From NCBI GenBank assembly GCA_016720115.1, contig JADJXT010000002.1:868001-932000 (forward strand): 64,000 bases of DNA. The letters run 5' to 3'. Positions 17,234 through 28,046 of the stretch are shown here, piece after piece. The position numbers and the translations under genes were made by a program. Source of the stretch: Sphingomonadales bacterium. Its GTDB lineage: Bacteria; Pseudomonadota; Alphaproteobacteria; Sphingomonadales; Sphingomonadaceae. Position 1 is the stretch's first letter; each line of letters begins with the position of its first letter. The notes beneath the pieces are model-generated. The model saw only the letters and a list, made by a program, of their open reading frames with translations, made no database searches and was not told the origin of the DNA.

Positions 17234-17549
17234 CGATCTTCTCCCCGGACTTGACGGCAACGCGTACCTTCTTGCCATCCTTGCCGGCTTCAATGCGAAC
17301 GCGGGTTGCCTTGCCCGATTTGGGATCGGTCAAAGCCACGTTCGAGATGTGCAGCGGGGCTTCGAAACGGTCGAGGCCGCCCTGCGGGTTTGCCTGGCTC
17401 GGCTTGCGGTGACGCACGGCAACATTGACGCCCGAAACGACAACTTTCGACGCCTTGGGGTCGACGCGGGTGACTTCGCCAGTCTTGCCCTTGTCCTTGC
17501 CGGCGAGCACGACAACCGTGTCGCCCTTTTTGATTTTCGCCATAGCCAT
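17226..17549 (-). CDS. rplX: 50S ribosomal protein L24
   Basis: 107 residues (105 if the second Met, 17543, is used). The KOW motif KKGDTVVVLAGKDKGKTGEV near the start and GVNVAVRHRKPSQ are typical of this assembly-initiator protein. Its stop lies inside the first codons of rplE. Confidence 0.97.
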   Translation of the reverse strand: MAMAKIKKGDTVVVLAGKDKGKTGEVTRVDPKASKVVVSGVNVAVRHRKPSQANPQGGLDRFEAPLHISNVALTDPKSGKATRVRIEAGKDGKKVRVAVKSGEKIDG

Positions 17550-17551
17550 GA

Positions 17552-17920
17552 TTACAGCACCTCCGGTGCCAAGCTGATGATTTTCATGTGGTTCTTGGCA
17601 CGCAGTTCACGAACAACGGGGCCAAAGATACGGGTGCCGATCGGTTCCTTGTTGTTGCCGATCAGGACGGCAGCGTTGGAATCGAAACGGATGACCGAAC
17701 CGTCGGGACGGCGGATGTCCTTGCGGGTGCGAACGATGACGGCCTTGTGCACGTCGCCCTTCTTCACCTTGCCGCGCGGCTGGGCTTCCTTGATCGACAC
17801 CACGATGATGTCGCCAACGCCAGCAGTACGGCGCTTCGAACCGCCGAGAACCTTGATGCACTGGACGCGCTTGGCGCCGCTGTTGTCAGCCACATCGAGA
17901 TTGGATTGCATCTGGATCAT
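17552..17920 (-). CDS. rplN: 50S ribosomal protein L14
   Basis: 122 residues: MIQMQSNLDVADNSGAKRVQC at the start and RIFGPVVRELRAKNHMKIISLAPEVL at the end, both diagnostic. It forms part of the subunit interface. It is packed 2-3 bp from its neighbours rpsQ and rplX. Confidence 0.98.
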   Translation of the reverse strand: MIQMQSNLDVADNSGAKRVQCIKVLGGSKRRTAGVGDIIVVSIKEAQPRGKVKKGDVHKAVIVRTRKDIRRPDGSVIRFDSNAAVLIGNNKEPIGTRIFGPVVRELRAKNHMKIISLAPEVL

Positions 17921-17923
17921 GGA

Positions 17924-18196
17924 TCAACCCTCCGCGAGTTCGGCTGCAGCCTCGGGTGCCGCGCCGACGCGCTCCACCAGAGTCCAGGTCTTGTTCTTCG
18001 AAATCGGCGCACATTCCTGGATGCGGACCACTTCACCGGCTTTCGCGGTGTTGGCTTCATCATGCGCATGATACTTCTTCGAACGACGGATGATCTTGCC
18101 GTAAAGCGCGTGCTTCACCTTGCGCTCAACGAGCACAACGACCGTCTTGTCGTTCTTGTCGGACACCACGGTGCCGGTAAGAATACGTTTGGGCAT
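17924..18196 (-). CDS. rpsQ: 30S ribosomal protein S17
   Basis: 90 residues with the OB-fold signature TGTVVSDKNDKTVVVLVER and the LVERVG end, followed by a short Ala/Glu tail. It is in the standard order rpmC-rpsQ-rplN. Confidence 0.98.
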   Translation of the reverse strand: MPKRILTGTVVSDKNDKTVVVLVERKVKHALYGKIIRRSKKYHAHDEANTAKAGEVVRIQECAPISKNKTWTLVERVGAAPEAAAELAEG

Positions 18197-18208
18197 CGGT
18201 TGTGCTCC

Positions 18209-18430
18209 TTATGCCGATTGCTTGGCTGCGTTCTGGGCGGCGCCTGCGCGCTCGCTTTGCAGGGTTTTGATGCGCGCGATGTCGCGGCGCACTTCGCGGA
18301 TGCGGGCCGGCTTTTCGAGCTGGCCGGTAGCGCCCTGGAAGCGCAGGTTGAACTGCTCGCGCTTCAGTTCGCCGAGCTGGGCTGCCAGCTGATCGTCGGT
18401 CTTGACGCGCAGGTCTTCGGTCTTGCTCAT
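18209..18430 (-). CDS. rpmC: 50S ribosomal protein L29
   Basis: 73 residues forming the two-helix L29 fold (DQLAAQLGELKREQFNLRFQ and the conserved RREIARIKT-like RRDIARIKTL). The start overlaps the rplP stop by 4 bases (ATGA). It sits beside the exit tunnel and helps dock SRP and trigger factor. Confidence 0.97.
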   Translation of the reverse strand: MSKTEDLRVKTDDQLAAQLGELKREQFNLRFQGATGQLEKPARIREVRRDIARIKTLQSERAGAAQNAAKQSA

Positions 18431-18864
18431 CCTTCAGCTCCCAGATGCGAAGTGTCGCCGAGGCGGGCAACAACCTTGGTCTTGATGGGCAGCTTCATCG
18501 CGGCGCGGCTGAACGCCACGGCGGCGAGCTGACCCGGAACACCGTCGAGTTCGAACAGGATGCGGCCCGGCTTTACCTTGGCTGCCCAATATTCGACCGA
18601 ACCCTTGCCCTTACCCTGACGGACTTCGGCAGGCTTTTTCGACACGGGAACATCGGGGAACACGCGGATCCACAAACGTCCCTGACGCTTGATGTGGCGG
18701 GTGATCGCACGACGGGCCGCTTCGATCTGGCGCGCGGTGATGCGTTCCGGTTCCAGCGCCTTGAGGCCGTACGAACCGAAGTTCAGATCGGTACCGCCCT
18801 TGGCATTGCCAGAAATGCGGCCCTTGAACTGCTTGCGGAACTTGGTTTTCTTAGGTTGCAACAT
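18427..18864 (-). CDS. rplP: 50S ribosomal protein L16
   Basis: 145 residues starting MLQPKKTKFRKQFKGRISG and containing RQIEAARRAITRHIKRQGRLWIRVFPD and the MGKGKGSVEYW-like QGKGKGSVEYWAA. Close to the A-site tRNA. Normal length. Confidence 0.98.
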   Translation of the reverse strand: MLQPKKTKFRKQFKGRISGNAKGGTDLNFGSYGLKALEPERITARQIEAARRAITRHIKRQGRLWIRVFPDVPVSKKPAEVRQGKGKGSVEYWAAKVKPGRILFELDGVPGQLAAVAFSRAAMKLPIKTKVVARLGDTSHLGAEG

Positions 18865-18884
18865 GATGCTTGCCTATTCCCTTA

Positions 18885-19592
18885 TCAGCGACGGTGGTCA
18901 GACTGCGGACGAACGCCCGAGGTCTGCGCTTCCATCATCAAGCGGTCGGTCGCCATCGGGTCGTGACCAAGGATTTCACCCTTGAAGATCCAGACCTTGA
19001 TACCGATGATGCCATAAGCGGTGAGCGCTTCGGCTTCGGCATAGTCGACATTGGCGCGCAGCGTGTGCAGCGGAACGCGACCTTCGCGATACCATTCGGT
19101 ACGGGCGATTTCTGCGCCACCAAGACGGCCACCGCAAGTGATCTTGATGCCTTCGGCACCCAGACGCAACGCCGACTGCACCGCACGCTTCATGGCGCGG
19201 CGGAAGGCGATACGACGGATGAGCTGGTCGGCAACACCCTGTGCAACAAGCTTGGCGTCGATTTCGGGCTTGCGGATTTCGACGATGTTGAGGCTGACAT
19301 CGGCATCGGTATATTTGCCGATCGCTTTTTTCAGCTTTTCAATGTCGGCACCCTTTTTGCCGATGATCACGCCGGGACGTGCTGCATAGATCGAAACGCG
19401 GCACAGCTTGGCCGGACGCTCGATCACCACCTTGGAGATCGCAGCCTGGGGCAGCGTCTTCATGATGAACTTGCGGATGTTGATGTCTTCCAGCAGCATG
19501 CGGCCATAGTCCGCACCTTCGGCGAACCAGCGGCTGTCCCATGTGCGGTTGATCTGCAGGCGGAGGCCGATCGGATTGCTCTTCTGACCCAT
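18885..19592 (-). CDS. rpsC: 30S ribosomal protein S3
   Basis: 235 residues: MGQKSNPIGLRLQINRTWDSRWF, a KH domain with the GXXG-type loop (GVIIGKKGADIEKLK) and the C-terminal domain GRLGGAEIARTEWYREGRVPLHT. It lines the mRNA entry tunnel. A short tail (SGVRPQSDHRR) ends the protein. Confidence 0.98.
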   Translation of the reverse strand: MGQKSNPIGLRLQINRTWDSRWFAEGADYGRMLLEDINIRKFIMKTLPQAAISKVVIERPAKLCRVSIYAARPGVIIGKKGADIEKLKKAIGKYTDADVSLNIVEIRKPEIDAKLVAQGVADQLIRRIAFRRAMKRAVQSALRLGAEGIKITCGGRLGGAEIARTEWYREGRVPLHTLRANVDYAEAEALTAYGIIGIKVWIFKGEILGHDPMATDRLMMEAQTSGVRPQSDHRR

Positions 19593-19594
19593 GA

Positions 19595-19975
19595 TTAAGC
19601 CTCTTCTTCCTGTTCGCGAACGACAATGCGCAGGCGGCTGAACGGTTTCAGGATGCGGGTCGACTTGCCGCGACCGCGAGCGTGGAAACGCTTCATGGTC
19701 AGCGCCTTGCCAACGCTGGCCTCGGCAACGACAAGGCTGTCGACGTCGAGATTGTGGTTGTTTTCCGCATTGGCGATGGCCGAAGCCAGCACCTTCTTTG
19801 CGTCAACAGCCATCGCACGCTTCGAAAAGCTGAGGATGTTCAACGCTTCTTCGACCTTGCGGCCACGGATCAGCGCAGCAACAAGGTTGAGCTTTTGCGC
19901 GGAACCACGGATGGTGGTGCCAACAGCCAAAGCTTCCTTTTCGCCAACGCGGCGGGGGGCGGCTTGCTTACCCAT
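19595..19975 (-). CDS. rplV: 50S ribosomal protein L22
   Basis: 126 residues. The tunnel-wall hairpin and the conserved end RFHARGRGKSTRILKPFSRLRIVVRE are clear. The stop of rpsS overlaps its start by one base (TAATG), which indicates translational coupling. Confidence 0.98.
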   Translation of the reverse strand: MGKQAAPRRVGEKEALAVGTTIRGSAQKLNLVAALIRGRKVEEALNILSFSKRAMAVDAKKVLASAIANAENNHNLDVDSLVVAEASVGKALTMKRFHARGRGKSTRILKPFSRLRIVVREQEEEA

Positions 19976-20250
19976 TAGCGTTTGCCCTTCTTGTCTGCGC
20001 CGTGACCGTGATAGGTACGGGTGGGCGCGAACTCGCCCAGCTTGTGGCCGACCATGTCTTCGTTGACCGAAACAGGGACGAACTTGTGGCCGTTATAGAC
20101 GTTGAACGTCAGGCCGACGAACTGCGGGAGGATCGTCGAGCGGCGCGACCAGGTCTTGATCGGCGCGCTGCTGTTCGCATCCTGCGCGGTTTCTGCCTTT
20201 TTCAGCAGATAAAGGTCAACAAAAGGACCTTTCCAGACGGAACGAGCCAT
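19975..20250 (-). CDS. rpsS: 30S ribosomal protein S19
   Basis: 91 residues: MARSVWKGPFVDLYLLKKAE at the start and VGHKLGEFAPTRTYHGHGADKKGKR at the end, both diagnostic for S19 in the head of the small subunit. Confidence 0.98.
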   Translation of the reverse strand: MARSVWKGPFVDLYLLKKAETAQDANSSAPIKTWSRRSTILPQFVGLTFNVYNGHKFVPVSVNEDMVGHKLGEFAPTRTYHGHGADKKGKR

Positions 20251-20253
20251 GAC

Positions 20254-21090
20254 TTACCTCTTCTTCTTCGCATGACGTGACCGGATGATCATCTTGTCAG
20301 TCGATTTGTTCGAACGGGTGCGTGCACCCTTGGTCGGCTTGCCCCATGGCGTCACCGGATGGCGTCCGCCCGAGGTGCGGCCTTCACCACCGCCGTGCGG
20401 GTGGTCGACCGGGTTCTTCGCAACACCGCGGGTCAAAGGCTTGATGCCCTTCCAGCGATTGCGTCCTGCCTTGGCGAGCGTGGTGTTCGAATTGTCGGGG
20501 TTCGAAACCGCGCCAACCGTTCCCATGCAGCTACCCAGAATGTAGCGCTGCTCGCCCGAGTTCAGGCGAACGATGACCTTGCCACCGTCACGACCGACGA
20601 GCTGCACATAGGTGCCAGCCGAACGGGCGATCTGGCCGCCCTTGCCCGGCTTCATCTCGACATTGTGACAGATGGTGCCAACCGGCATCTGCGACAGCAG
20701 CATCGCATTGCCCGGCTTCACGTCGGTCTTTTCGCCTGCGATGATGGTGTCGCCGACATTCAGGCGCTGCGGCGCGATGATGTAGGCGAGTTCGCCGTCT
20801 TCATACTTCACCAGTGCGATGAACGCGGTGCGATTGGGGTCATATTCCAGACGCTCGACGGTGGCCGGCATGTCCCACTTGCGACGCTTGAAGTCGATGA
20901 AGCGGTACTTCTGCTTGTGGCCGCCGGCGATGCCGCGCGAGGTCACATGGCCCTTGTTGTTGCGTCCGCCGGTCTTGCGCTTGCCTTCGGTCAGCGCCTT
21001 TACGGGCTTGCCCTTGTACAGGCTCGAACGGTCGACGAGCACGAGGCCGCGACGCGCCGGGCTGGTTGGTTTGTAGCTCTTGAGTGCCAT
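20254..21090 (-). CDS. rplB: 50S ribosomal protein L2
   Basis: 278 residues, full length. The C-terminal NPVDHPHGGGEGRTSGGRHP includes the conserved histidine implicated in peptidyl transferase function. The N-terminus (MALKSYKPTSPARRGLVLVDRS) is normal. Confidence 0.98.
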   Translation of the reverse strand: MALKSYKPTSPARRGLVLVDRSSLYKGKPVKALTEGKRKTGGRNNKGHVTSRGIAGGHKQKYRFIDFKRRKWDMPATVERLEYDPNRTAFIALVKYEDGELAYIIAPQRLNVGDTIIAGEKTDVKPGNAMLLSQMPVGTICHNVEMKPGKGGQIARSAGTYVQLVGRDGGKVIVRLNSGEQRYILGSCMGTVGAVSNPDNSNTTLAKAGRNRWKGIKPLTRGVAKNPVDHPHGGGEGRTSGGRHPVTPWGKPTKGARTRSNKSTDKMIIRSRHAKKKR

Positions 21091-21100
21091 TTTCCTGCCC

Positions 21101-21409
21101 TTAGATACCGGTGGTGACGTCGATCGACTGGCCTTCAGCCAGGGTCACGACGGCCTTTTTGACGTCGGTGCGGGTGTAGGGCTTGCCCTTCCACCGCTTG
21201 GTCTTGCCCTTCTGGACAAGCGTGTTGACGCCCTTGACCTTGACATCGAACAATGCCTCGACCGCCGCCTTGATCTGCGGCTTGGTCGCATCGCCCGATA
21301 CCTTGAAAACAACCGCGTTGTTTTCCGAAAGCAGCGTTGCCTTCTCGGTGATGTGCGGCGCAACGATCACGTCATAATGACGGACGTCGATTGCTTCTTT
21401 CTTAGCCAT
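21101..21409 (-). CDS. rplW: 50S ribosomal protein L23
   Basis: 102 residues from the ATG at 21409 (MAKKEAIDVRHYDVIVAPHITEK). This start overlaps the rplD stop by 8 bases, the same ATGGCTAA junction as rplX-rplE. The conserved NTLVQKGKTKRWKGKPYTR segment is at the exit of the peptide tunnel. Confidence 0.97.
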   Translation of the reverse strand: MAKKEAIDVRHYDVIVAPHITEKATLLSENNAVVFKVSGDATKPQIKAAVEALFDVKVKGVNTLVQKGKTKRWKGKPYTRTDVKKAVVTLAEGQSIDVTTGI

Positions 21410-22028
21410 TGAAACGGGCCTCCAGTTTCTCAACCGCGGCACGGGTCAGGACCAGCGTGTCATGCTTCAGGATGTCGTAGACGTTGGCGCCCACAGCGGG
21501 GAGCACATTGACGCCGACGAGATTTGCCGAAGCCTTGCGGAAATTGTCGTTCACGCCTTCACCGTCTATGACGAGAGCGGTCTTGCCGAAACCAAGCTTG
21601 GTAAGCTGGCCAGCGAGAACCTTGGTCTTGCCGTCATTCATCTCGAGATCTTCGAGAACGATCAGCGTGCCGGCTTTCGCCTTGCTCGACAGGGCCATTT
21701 TCAGGCCAAGGGTGCGGATCTTCTTGTTGAGCGACGGGTTGAAGTCGCGCAGGCGGGCGCCGTGCGCCTTACCGCCACCGATGAAGATCGGGGCTGCACG
21801 ATCGCCGTGACGGGCAGTACCGCCACCCTTCTGGCGACCAAACTTCTTGCCGGTGCGGGCAACGTCCGAACGCTCACGGGTCGGACGAGCCGTGCCGCGA
21901 GCCTTTTCGCGCTGCCAGGTGACGACGCGGTGCAGGATGTCTGCACGCGGCTCCAAACCGAAAACGGCATCGTTCAGGTCGATGTCGCCTTTGGCCTTGG
22001 CGTCGAGGGTTTGAACCTTGAGTTTCAT
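21402..22028 (-). CDS. rplD: 50S ribosomal protein L4
   Basis: 208 residues. The tunnel loop region (KKFGRQKGGGTARHGDRAAPIFIGGGKAHG) is conserved. In enterobacteria L4 represses the S10 operon through an rpsJ leader; here rpsJ follows tuf directly and no such leader was recognised. Confidence 0.98.
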   Translation of the reverse strand: MKLKVQTLDAKAKGDIDLNDAVFGLEPRADILHRVVTWQREKARGTARPTRERSDVARTGKKFGRQKGGGTARHGDRAAPIFIGGGKAHGARLRDFNPSLNKKIRTLGLKMALSSKAKAGTLIVLEDLEMNDGKTKVLAGQLTKLGFGKTALVIDGEGVNDNFRKASANLVGVNVLPAVGANVYDILKHDTLVLTRAAVEKLEARFNG

Positions 22029-22031
22029 GGC

Positions 22032-22874
22032 TTAGCCCTCCTTCTGTTCTTCGCCAGAGTCAGCCGCAGGCGCTTCGTCAGCGGCGGGAGCCTCCGGCGC
22101 AGCAGCTTCGGCAGCAGGTGCTTCAGCAACAGCTTCGACTTCGGTGGCTTCGGTCGCGACGACGACTTCTTCCTCGACGATCGGAGCAACATCATTGTCG
22201 CCCTTCAGCGCGCCGGGGAACGGTAGGCCTTCGGGTGCAGAAACCTTCACGGCATCCTTGATGAGGAGCCAGGCGTTCTTCGCACCGGGGACCGAGCCCT
22301 TGACGAAGATCAGGCCGCGCGCAACGTCGGTGCGAACCACTTCAAGGTTCTGCTGCGTGCGCTGGCGATCACCCATGTGACCGGCCATCTTCTTGTTCTT
22401 GAACACCTTGCCCGGATCCTGGCGGTTACCCGTCGAACCGTGCGCACGGTGAGAGATCGAAACACCGTGGGTGGCGCGCATACCGCCGAAGCCCCAGCGC
22501 TTCATTGCGCCGGCAAAGCCCTTACCCTGGGTGTGGCCGGTGATGTCCACCATCTGGCCGGCAACGAAATGCTCGGCCGAAATGGTTGCGCCAACAGGCA
22601 GCAGACCATCTTCGTTTTCGACGCGGAATTCGGCAACGCGAGCCTTGGGCTCGACCTGTGCCTTGGCGAATTCGCCGCGCTGCGGCTTGTTTACATTTTT
22701 CGCTTTACGGGCGCCTGCACCAAGACGGACGGCAAAATAGCCATCCTTCTCTTCGCGGCGGGCTCCGACCACCTGGCAGCCTTCCAGCGCCAGGACGGTG
22801 ACGGGAACGTGGCGGCCATCTTCATTGAAGAGGCGCATCATGCCCATCTTTTTCGCGATCACGCCAGTACGCAT
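22032..22874 (-). CDS. rplC: 50S ribosomal protein L3 with acidic Ala/Glu/Pro tail
   Basis: 280 residues. The core has MRTGVIAKKMGMMRLFNEDG, the KRWGFGGMRATHGVSISHRAHGS loop near the peptidyl transferase centre and HMGDRQRTQQN. After the usual end at about residue 228 is a tail of about 50 residues, almost all Ala, Glu, Pro, Val and Asp. E. coli L3 has 209 residues. Confidence 0.97.
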   Translation of the reverse strand: MRTGVIAKKMGMMRLFNEDGRHVPVTVLALEGCQVVGARREEKDGYFAVRLGAGARKAKNVNKPQRGEFAKAQVEPKARVAEFRVENEDGLLPVGATISAEHFVAGQMVDITGHTQGKGFAGAMKRWGFGGMRATHGVSISHRAHGSTGNRQDPGKVFKNKKMAGHMGDRQRTQQNLEVVRTDVARGLIFVKGSVPGAKNAWLLIKDAVKVSAPEGLPFPGALKGDNDVAPIVEEEVVVATEATEVEAVAEAPAAEAAAPEAPAADEAPAADSGEEQKEG

Positions 22875-23065
22875 GATCCATACTCCAAACTATGTCAGAG
22901 GCCCGGCTGGCACGATTGCCAGGAGGGCGTGACGCCTATTCCAGCCCAATTTTCAGCATTGCCCCGTCCGGGCTAGGCACCGGCGTCTGCCTCGACAGAC
23001 AATCCGGTAAGACGGGGAACGCGGCCCAGGCACAAAGCCTGGCGGTATTCCGTGTCTTGCTGGCG
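22875..23065. other. 191-bp spacer between rpsJ and rplC
   Basis: No gene. It holds small hairpins, such as CCAGGC/GCCTGG at 23026-23042 just after rpsJ, and no T-run strong enough for a terminator. A leader or attenuator function is possible but not shown. Confidence 0.4.
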
Positions 23066-23377
23066 TTATGCCAGCTTGATCTGCACGTCGACGCCAGCAG
23101 CGAGATCGAGCTTCATCAGCGCGTCGACGGTCTGCGGCGTGGGCTGCACGATGTCGAGCAGCCGCTTGTAGGTGCGCACCTCAAACTGCTCGCGCGACTT
23201 CTTGTCGATGTGCGGGCCGCGGTTGACGGTGAACTTTTCGATACGGGTAGGCAGGGGGATCGGGCCACGGATGAGCGCGCCGGTGCGGCGGGCGGTGTCT
23301 GCGATATCGCCGGTCGCCTGATCGAGGACGCGATGGTCAAAAGCTTTCAGACGGATGCGGATATTCTGCGTTTCCAT
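23066..23377 (-). CDS. rpsJ: 30S ribosomal protein S10 (NusE)
   Basis: 103 residues from the ATG at 23377 (METQNIRIRLKAFDHRVLD). The conserved loop GPIPLPTRIEKFTVNRGPHIDKKSREQFE is present. S10 also acts as NusE in transcription antitermination. The four codons in front of this ATG are not part of the family. Confidence 0.97.
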   Translation of the reverse strand: METQNIRIRLKAFDHRVLDQATGDIADTARRTGALIRGPIPLPTRIEKFTVNRGPHIDKKSREQFEVRTYKRLLDIVQPTPQTVDALMKLDLAAGVDVQIKLA

Positions 23378-23479
23378 GGGTTTTCCCAATTCCTGTATCT
23401 ACCAATATCAAAGAGCGAAAACAGCCAGCCCAACTTCATCACGAAGCCGGGACAGCTGCTTGTGAATTCCAATAAACCG

Positions 23480-23520
23480 GCCCGCCGGGATACCTGAACG
23501 AATCAGGCATCCCGGCGGGC
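23480..23520. other. long hairpin between tuf and rpsJ
   Basis: GCCCGCCGGGAT-A-CCTGA pairs with TCAGG-C-ATCCCGGCGGGC with a single mismatch and a 5-nt loop (23480-23497 with 23503-23520). No T-run follows on the minus strand. It starts 13 bases after the tuf stop, so it could protect or process the tuf 3' end, or lower transcription into rpsJ. Confidence 0.6.
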
Positions 23521-23533
23521 TGCGCGGCCTATA

Positions 23534-24724
23534 TTACTTCGTGATCTTGCTGACAACCCCCGAACCGACGGTGCGTCCGCCTTCGCGGATTGCGAAGCGG
23601 AGACCTTCGTCCATGGCGATCGGCGCGATCAGCTTGACCGAGAGAGCGATGTTGTCGCCCGGCATCACCATTTCGGTGCCCTCGGGAAGGATCACTTCGC
23701 CGGTGACGTCGGTGGTGCGGAAGTAGAACTGCGGACGATAGTTCGCAAAGAACGGCGTGTGACGGCCACCTTCATCCTTCGACAGAACATAGACTTCTGC
23801 CGAGAATTCGGTGTGCGGCGTAACCGAACCGGGCTTTGCAAGCACCTGGCCACGCTCGACTTCTTCACGGCCCACGCCGCGGATCAGCGCGCCAACATTG
23901 TCGCCGGCTTCACCCTGATCGAGCAGCTTGCGGAACATTTCAACGCCGGTAACGGTGGTCTTCTTGGTGTCCTTGATGCCGACGATTTCGACTTCTTCAC
24001 CAACCTTGATGATGCCGGTTTCGATACGGCCGGTCACAACGGTACCACGACCCGAGATCGAGAACACGTCTTCGACGGGCATGAGGAACGGCTTGTCGGT
24101 CGGACGCGGCGGCTGCGGGATCGCGGTGTCGACAGCGTTCATCAGGGCAACGATCGAATCCTTGCCGATGTTGTCGTCGCGGCCTTCGAGAGCGGCAAGC
24201 GCCGAACCCGGGATCACGGGGATGCTGTCGCCGTCGAAGCCATAGCTCGAAAGCAGTTCGCGGATTTCGAGTTCGACGAGTTCGAGGATTTCGGCGTCGT
24301 CGACCTGGTCAACCTTGTTCATGTAAACGACGAGGGCGGGAACGCCGACCTGACGGGCAAGCAGGATGTGCTCGCGGGTCTGCGGCATCGGGCCGTCAGC
24401 AGCGTTCACAACCAGGATCGCACCGTCCATCTGGGCAGCACCGGTGATCATGTTCTTCACATAGTCAGCGTGGCCCGGGCAATCGACGTGCGCATAGTGG
24501 CGGTTGGCGGTTTCATACTCGACGTGCGCGGTCGAGATGGTGATGCCACGCTCGCGCTCTTCGGGAGCCTTGTCGATATTTGCGAAGTCAACAGCTTCAC
24601 CGCCGTTGATTTCAGCCATGATCTTGGTGATCGCAGCGGTCAGCGTGGTCTTGCCATGGTCGACGTGACCGATGGTGCCGATGTTGCAGTGCGGTTTCGT
24701 CCGCTCAAATTTAGCCTTTGCCAT
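23534..24724 (-). CDS. tuf: elongation factor Tu
   Basis: 396 residues. GTPase that brings aminoacyl-tRNA to the ribosome. G1 GHVDHGKT spans residues 19-26; DCPGHADY (G3) and NKVD (G4) are present; the C-terminus (GRTVGSGVVSKITK) is complete. Only this copy lies in the window; many bacteria have a second elsewhere. Order fusA-tuf-rpsJ is the common str-S10 junction. Confidence 0.98.
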   Translation of the reverse strand: MAKAKFERTKPHCNIGTIGHVDHGKTTLTAAITKIMAEINGGEAVDFANIDKAPEERERGITISTAHVEYETANRHYAHVDCPGHADYVKNMITGAAQMDGAILVVNAADGPMPQTREHILLARQVGVPALVVYMNKVDQVDDAEILELVELEIRELLSSYGFDGDSIPVIPGSALAALEGRDDNIGKDSIVALMNAVDTAIPQPPRPTDKPFLMPVEDVFSISGRGTVVTGRIETGIIKVGEEVEIVGIKDTKKTTVTGVEMFRKLLDQGEAGDNVGALIRGVGREEVERGQVLAKPGSVTPHTEFSAEVYVLSKDEGGRHTPFFANYRPQFYFRTTDVTGEVILPEGTEMVMPGDNIALSVKLIAPIAMDEGLRFAIREGGRTVGSGVVSKITK

Positions 24725-24768
24725 TTTTCAAACCTTCTGTTTCGATTTGGATATTGATCAGTTGGGAC

Positions 24769-24790
24769 GACGCCTGCTGAATCAGGCGCC
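24769..24790. other. small hairpin between fusA and tuf
   Basis: CGCCTG (24771-24776) pairs with CAGGCG (24783-24788) around CTGAAT. Its apex (CCTG...GAATCAGG) resembles that of the hairpin at 23480-23520. No T-run. Confidence 0.4.
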
Positions 24791-24812
24791 GCCCTTAGTC
24801 CCTAATTGCCGG

Positions 24813-26885
<2,073 letters not shown>

Positions 26886-26928
26886 GGTCTTCACTCCAGT
26901 GAGGGGGCCCTTATGGCCCTATAGTTGC

Positions 26929-26953
26929 GGGGGCCGGTCAGGAACCGGCCCCC
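26929..26953. other. hairpin between rpsG and fusA
   Basis: GGGGGCCGGT (26929-26938) pairs with ACCGGCCCCC (26944-26953) around a 5-nt loop. It is a stable GC stem without a T-tract, the third hairpin in the gaps of the str region, and may mark RNA processing. Confidence 0.5.
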
Positions 26954-26981
26954 TATATTCGCTTTATGACGCTATCGCGGC

Positions 26982-27452
26982 TTACCAGCGATAGTGTGCG
27001 AAGGCGCGGTTGGCTTCCGCCATACGGTGCGTATCTTCGCGCTTCTTGACGGCATTGCCACGGTTGTTGGCAGCATCCAGAAGCTCACCCGAAAGGCGGG
27101 CCGCCATGGTGGTTTCGCTGCGGTTGCGTGCAGCCGAAATCAGCCAGCGGATGGCGAGAGCCTGGGCACGTTCGGGGCGGACTTCGCAGGGAACCTGATA
27201 GGTCGCACCACCAACACGGCGGCTGCGGACTTCGATGCCGGGCTTCACATTGTTCAGCGCATCGTGGAAGGTCTGCACCGGATCTTTCTTCGCCTTGGCT
27301 TCGACAGTTTCGAGTGCGCCATAGACGATGCGTTCGGCGACGGATTTCTTACCATCGAGCATCAGGTTGTTCATGAATTTCGAAAGCACCAGATCCCCGA
27401 ACTTCGGATCGGGAAGGATGACGCGCTTTTCGGGACGACGACGACGTGACAT
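26982..27452 (-). CDS. rpsG: 30S ribosomal protein S7
   Basis: 156 residues beginning MSRRRRPEKRVILPDPKFGD and ending HRMAEANRAFAHYRW, complete. It starts assembly of the 30S head. In E. coli it represses the str operon; no binding site could be judged here. Confidence 0.98.
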   Translation of the reverse strand: MSRRRRPEKRVILPDPKFGDLVLSKFMNNLMLDGKKSVAERIVYGALETVEAKAKKDPVQTFHDALNNVKPGIEVRSRRVGGATYQVPCEVRPERAQALAIRWLISAARNRSETTMAARLSGELLDAANNRGNAVKKREDTHRMAEANRAFAHYRW

Positions 27453-27469
27453 TTTCTATTCTCCCGATC

Positions 27470-27841
27470 TTACTTAGGACGCTTCGCGCCATATTTCGAA
27501 CGCGACTGCTTGCGGTCCTTGACGCCCTGGGTGTCGAGCACGCCGCGCAGGACGTGGTAACGGACACCGGGAAGGTCGCGCACACGGCCACCGCGGATGA
27601 GCACAACGCTGTGCTCCTGCAGGTTGTGGCCTTCGCCCGGGATGTAGGAAATGACTTCGCGCTGGTTGGTCAGACGGATCTTGGCAACCTTGCGGAGAGC
27701 CGAGTTCGGCTTTTTCGGAGTCGTTGTGTAAACACGGGTGCAGACACCGCGCTTTTGCGGGTTCTGATCCATCGCAGGGACCTTTGACTTGGCCTTCTGC
27801 GGAACGCGGCCCTTGCGGACCAGCTGGTTAATAGTCGGCAT
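27470..27841 (-). CDS. rpsL: 30S ribosomal protein S12
   Basis: 123 residues. The decoding-centre loop TPKKPNSALRKVAKIRLT carries the lysine that changes in streptomycin-resistant mutants; it is lysine here (TTPKKPNS), the sensitive form. VLIRGGRVRDLPGVRYH is also conserved. First gene of the cluster. Confidence 0.98.
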   Translation of the reverse strand: MPTINQLVRKGRVPQKAKSKVPAMDQNPQKRGVCTRVYTTTPKKPNSALRKVAKIRLTNQREVISYIPGEGHNLQEHSVVLIRGGRVRDLPGVRYHVLRGVLDTQGVKDRKQSRSKYGAKRPK

Positions 27842-28001
27842 ATCTTCACCTTAGAAAATACAAGCGGTTACTCCATGCATACAAGCCGCGTAAGTGGCGG
27901 AGGCTCAGCCTTGTGCCCGCCCGGCCTGTGTCATGATGTTCAGCCTATGTTGATTTCGCTTGGACAGCAGGAATCGGCCCGCTGGTTCAAACGAAGGCGC
28001 G

Positions 28002-28030
28002 CCCTTAGCGAGATTGGATCGGCTGGTCAA
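28002..28030 (-). promoter_or_regulatory. candidate promoter of the rpsL cluster
   Basis: On the minus strand TTGACC (28025-28030) and TAAGGG (28002-28007) are 17 bp apart, upstream of rpsL with a leader of roughly 150 nt. The -35 element is good; the -10 is weak (three matches to TATAAT). No other hexamer pair in the 205-bp gap looked better. Confidence 0.35.
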
Positions 28031-28046
28031 GCACCAAGCCAGGGCA

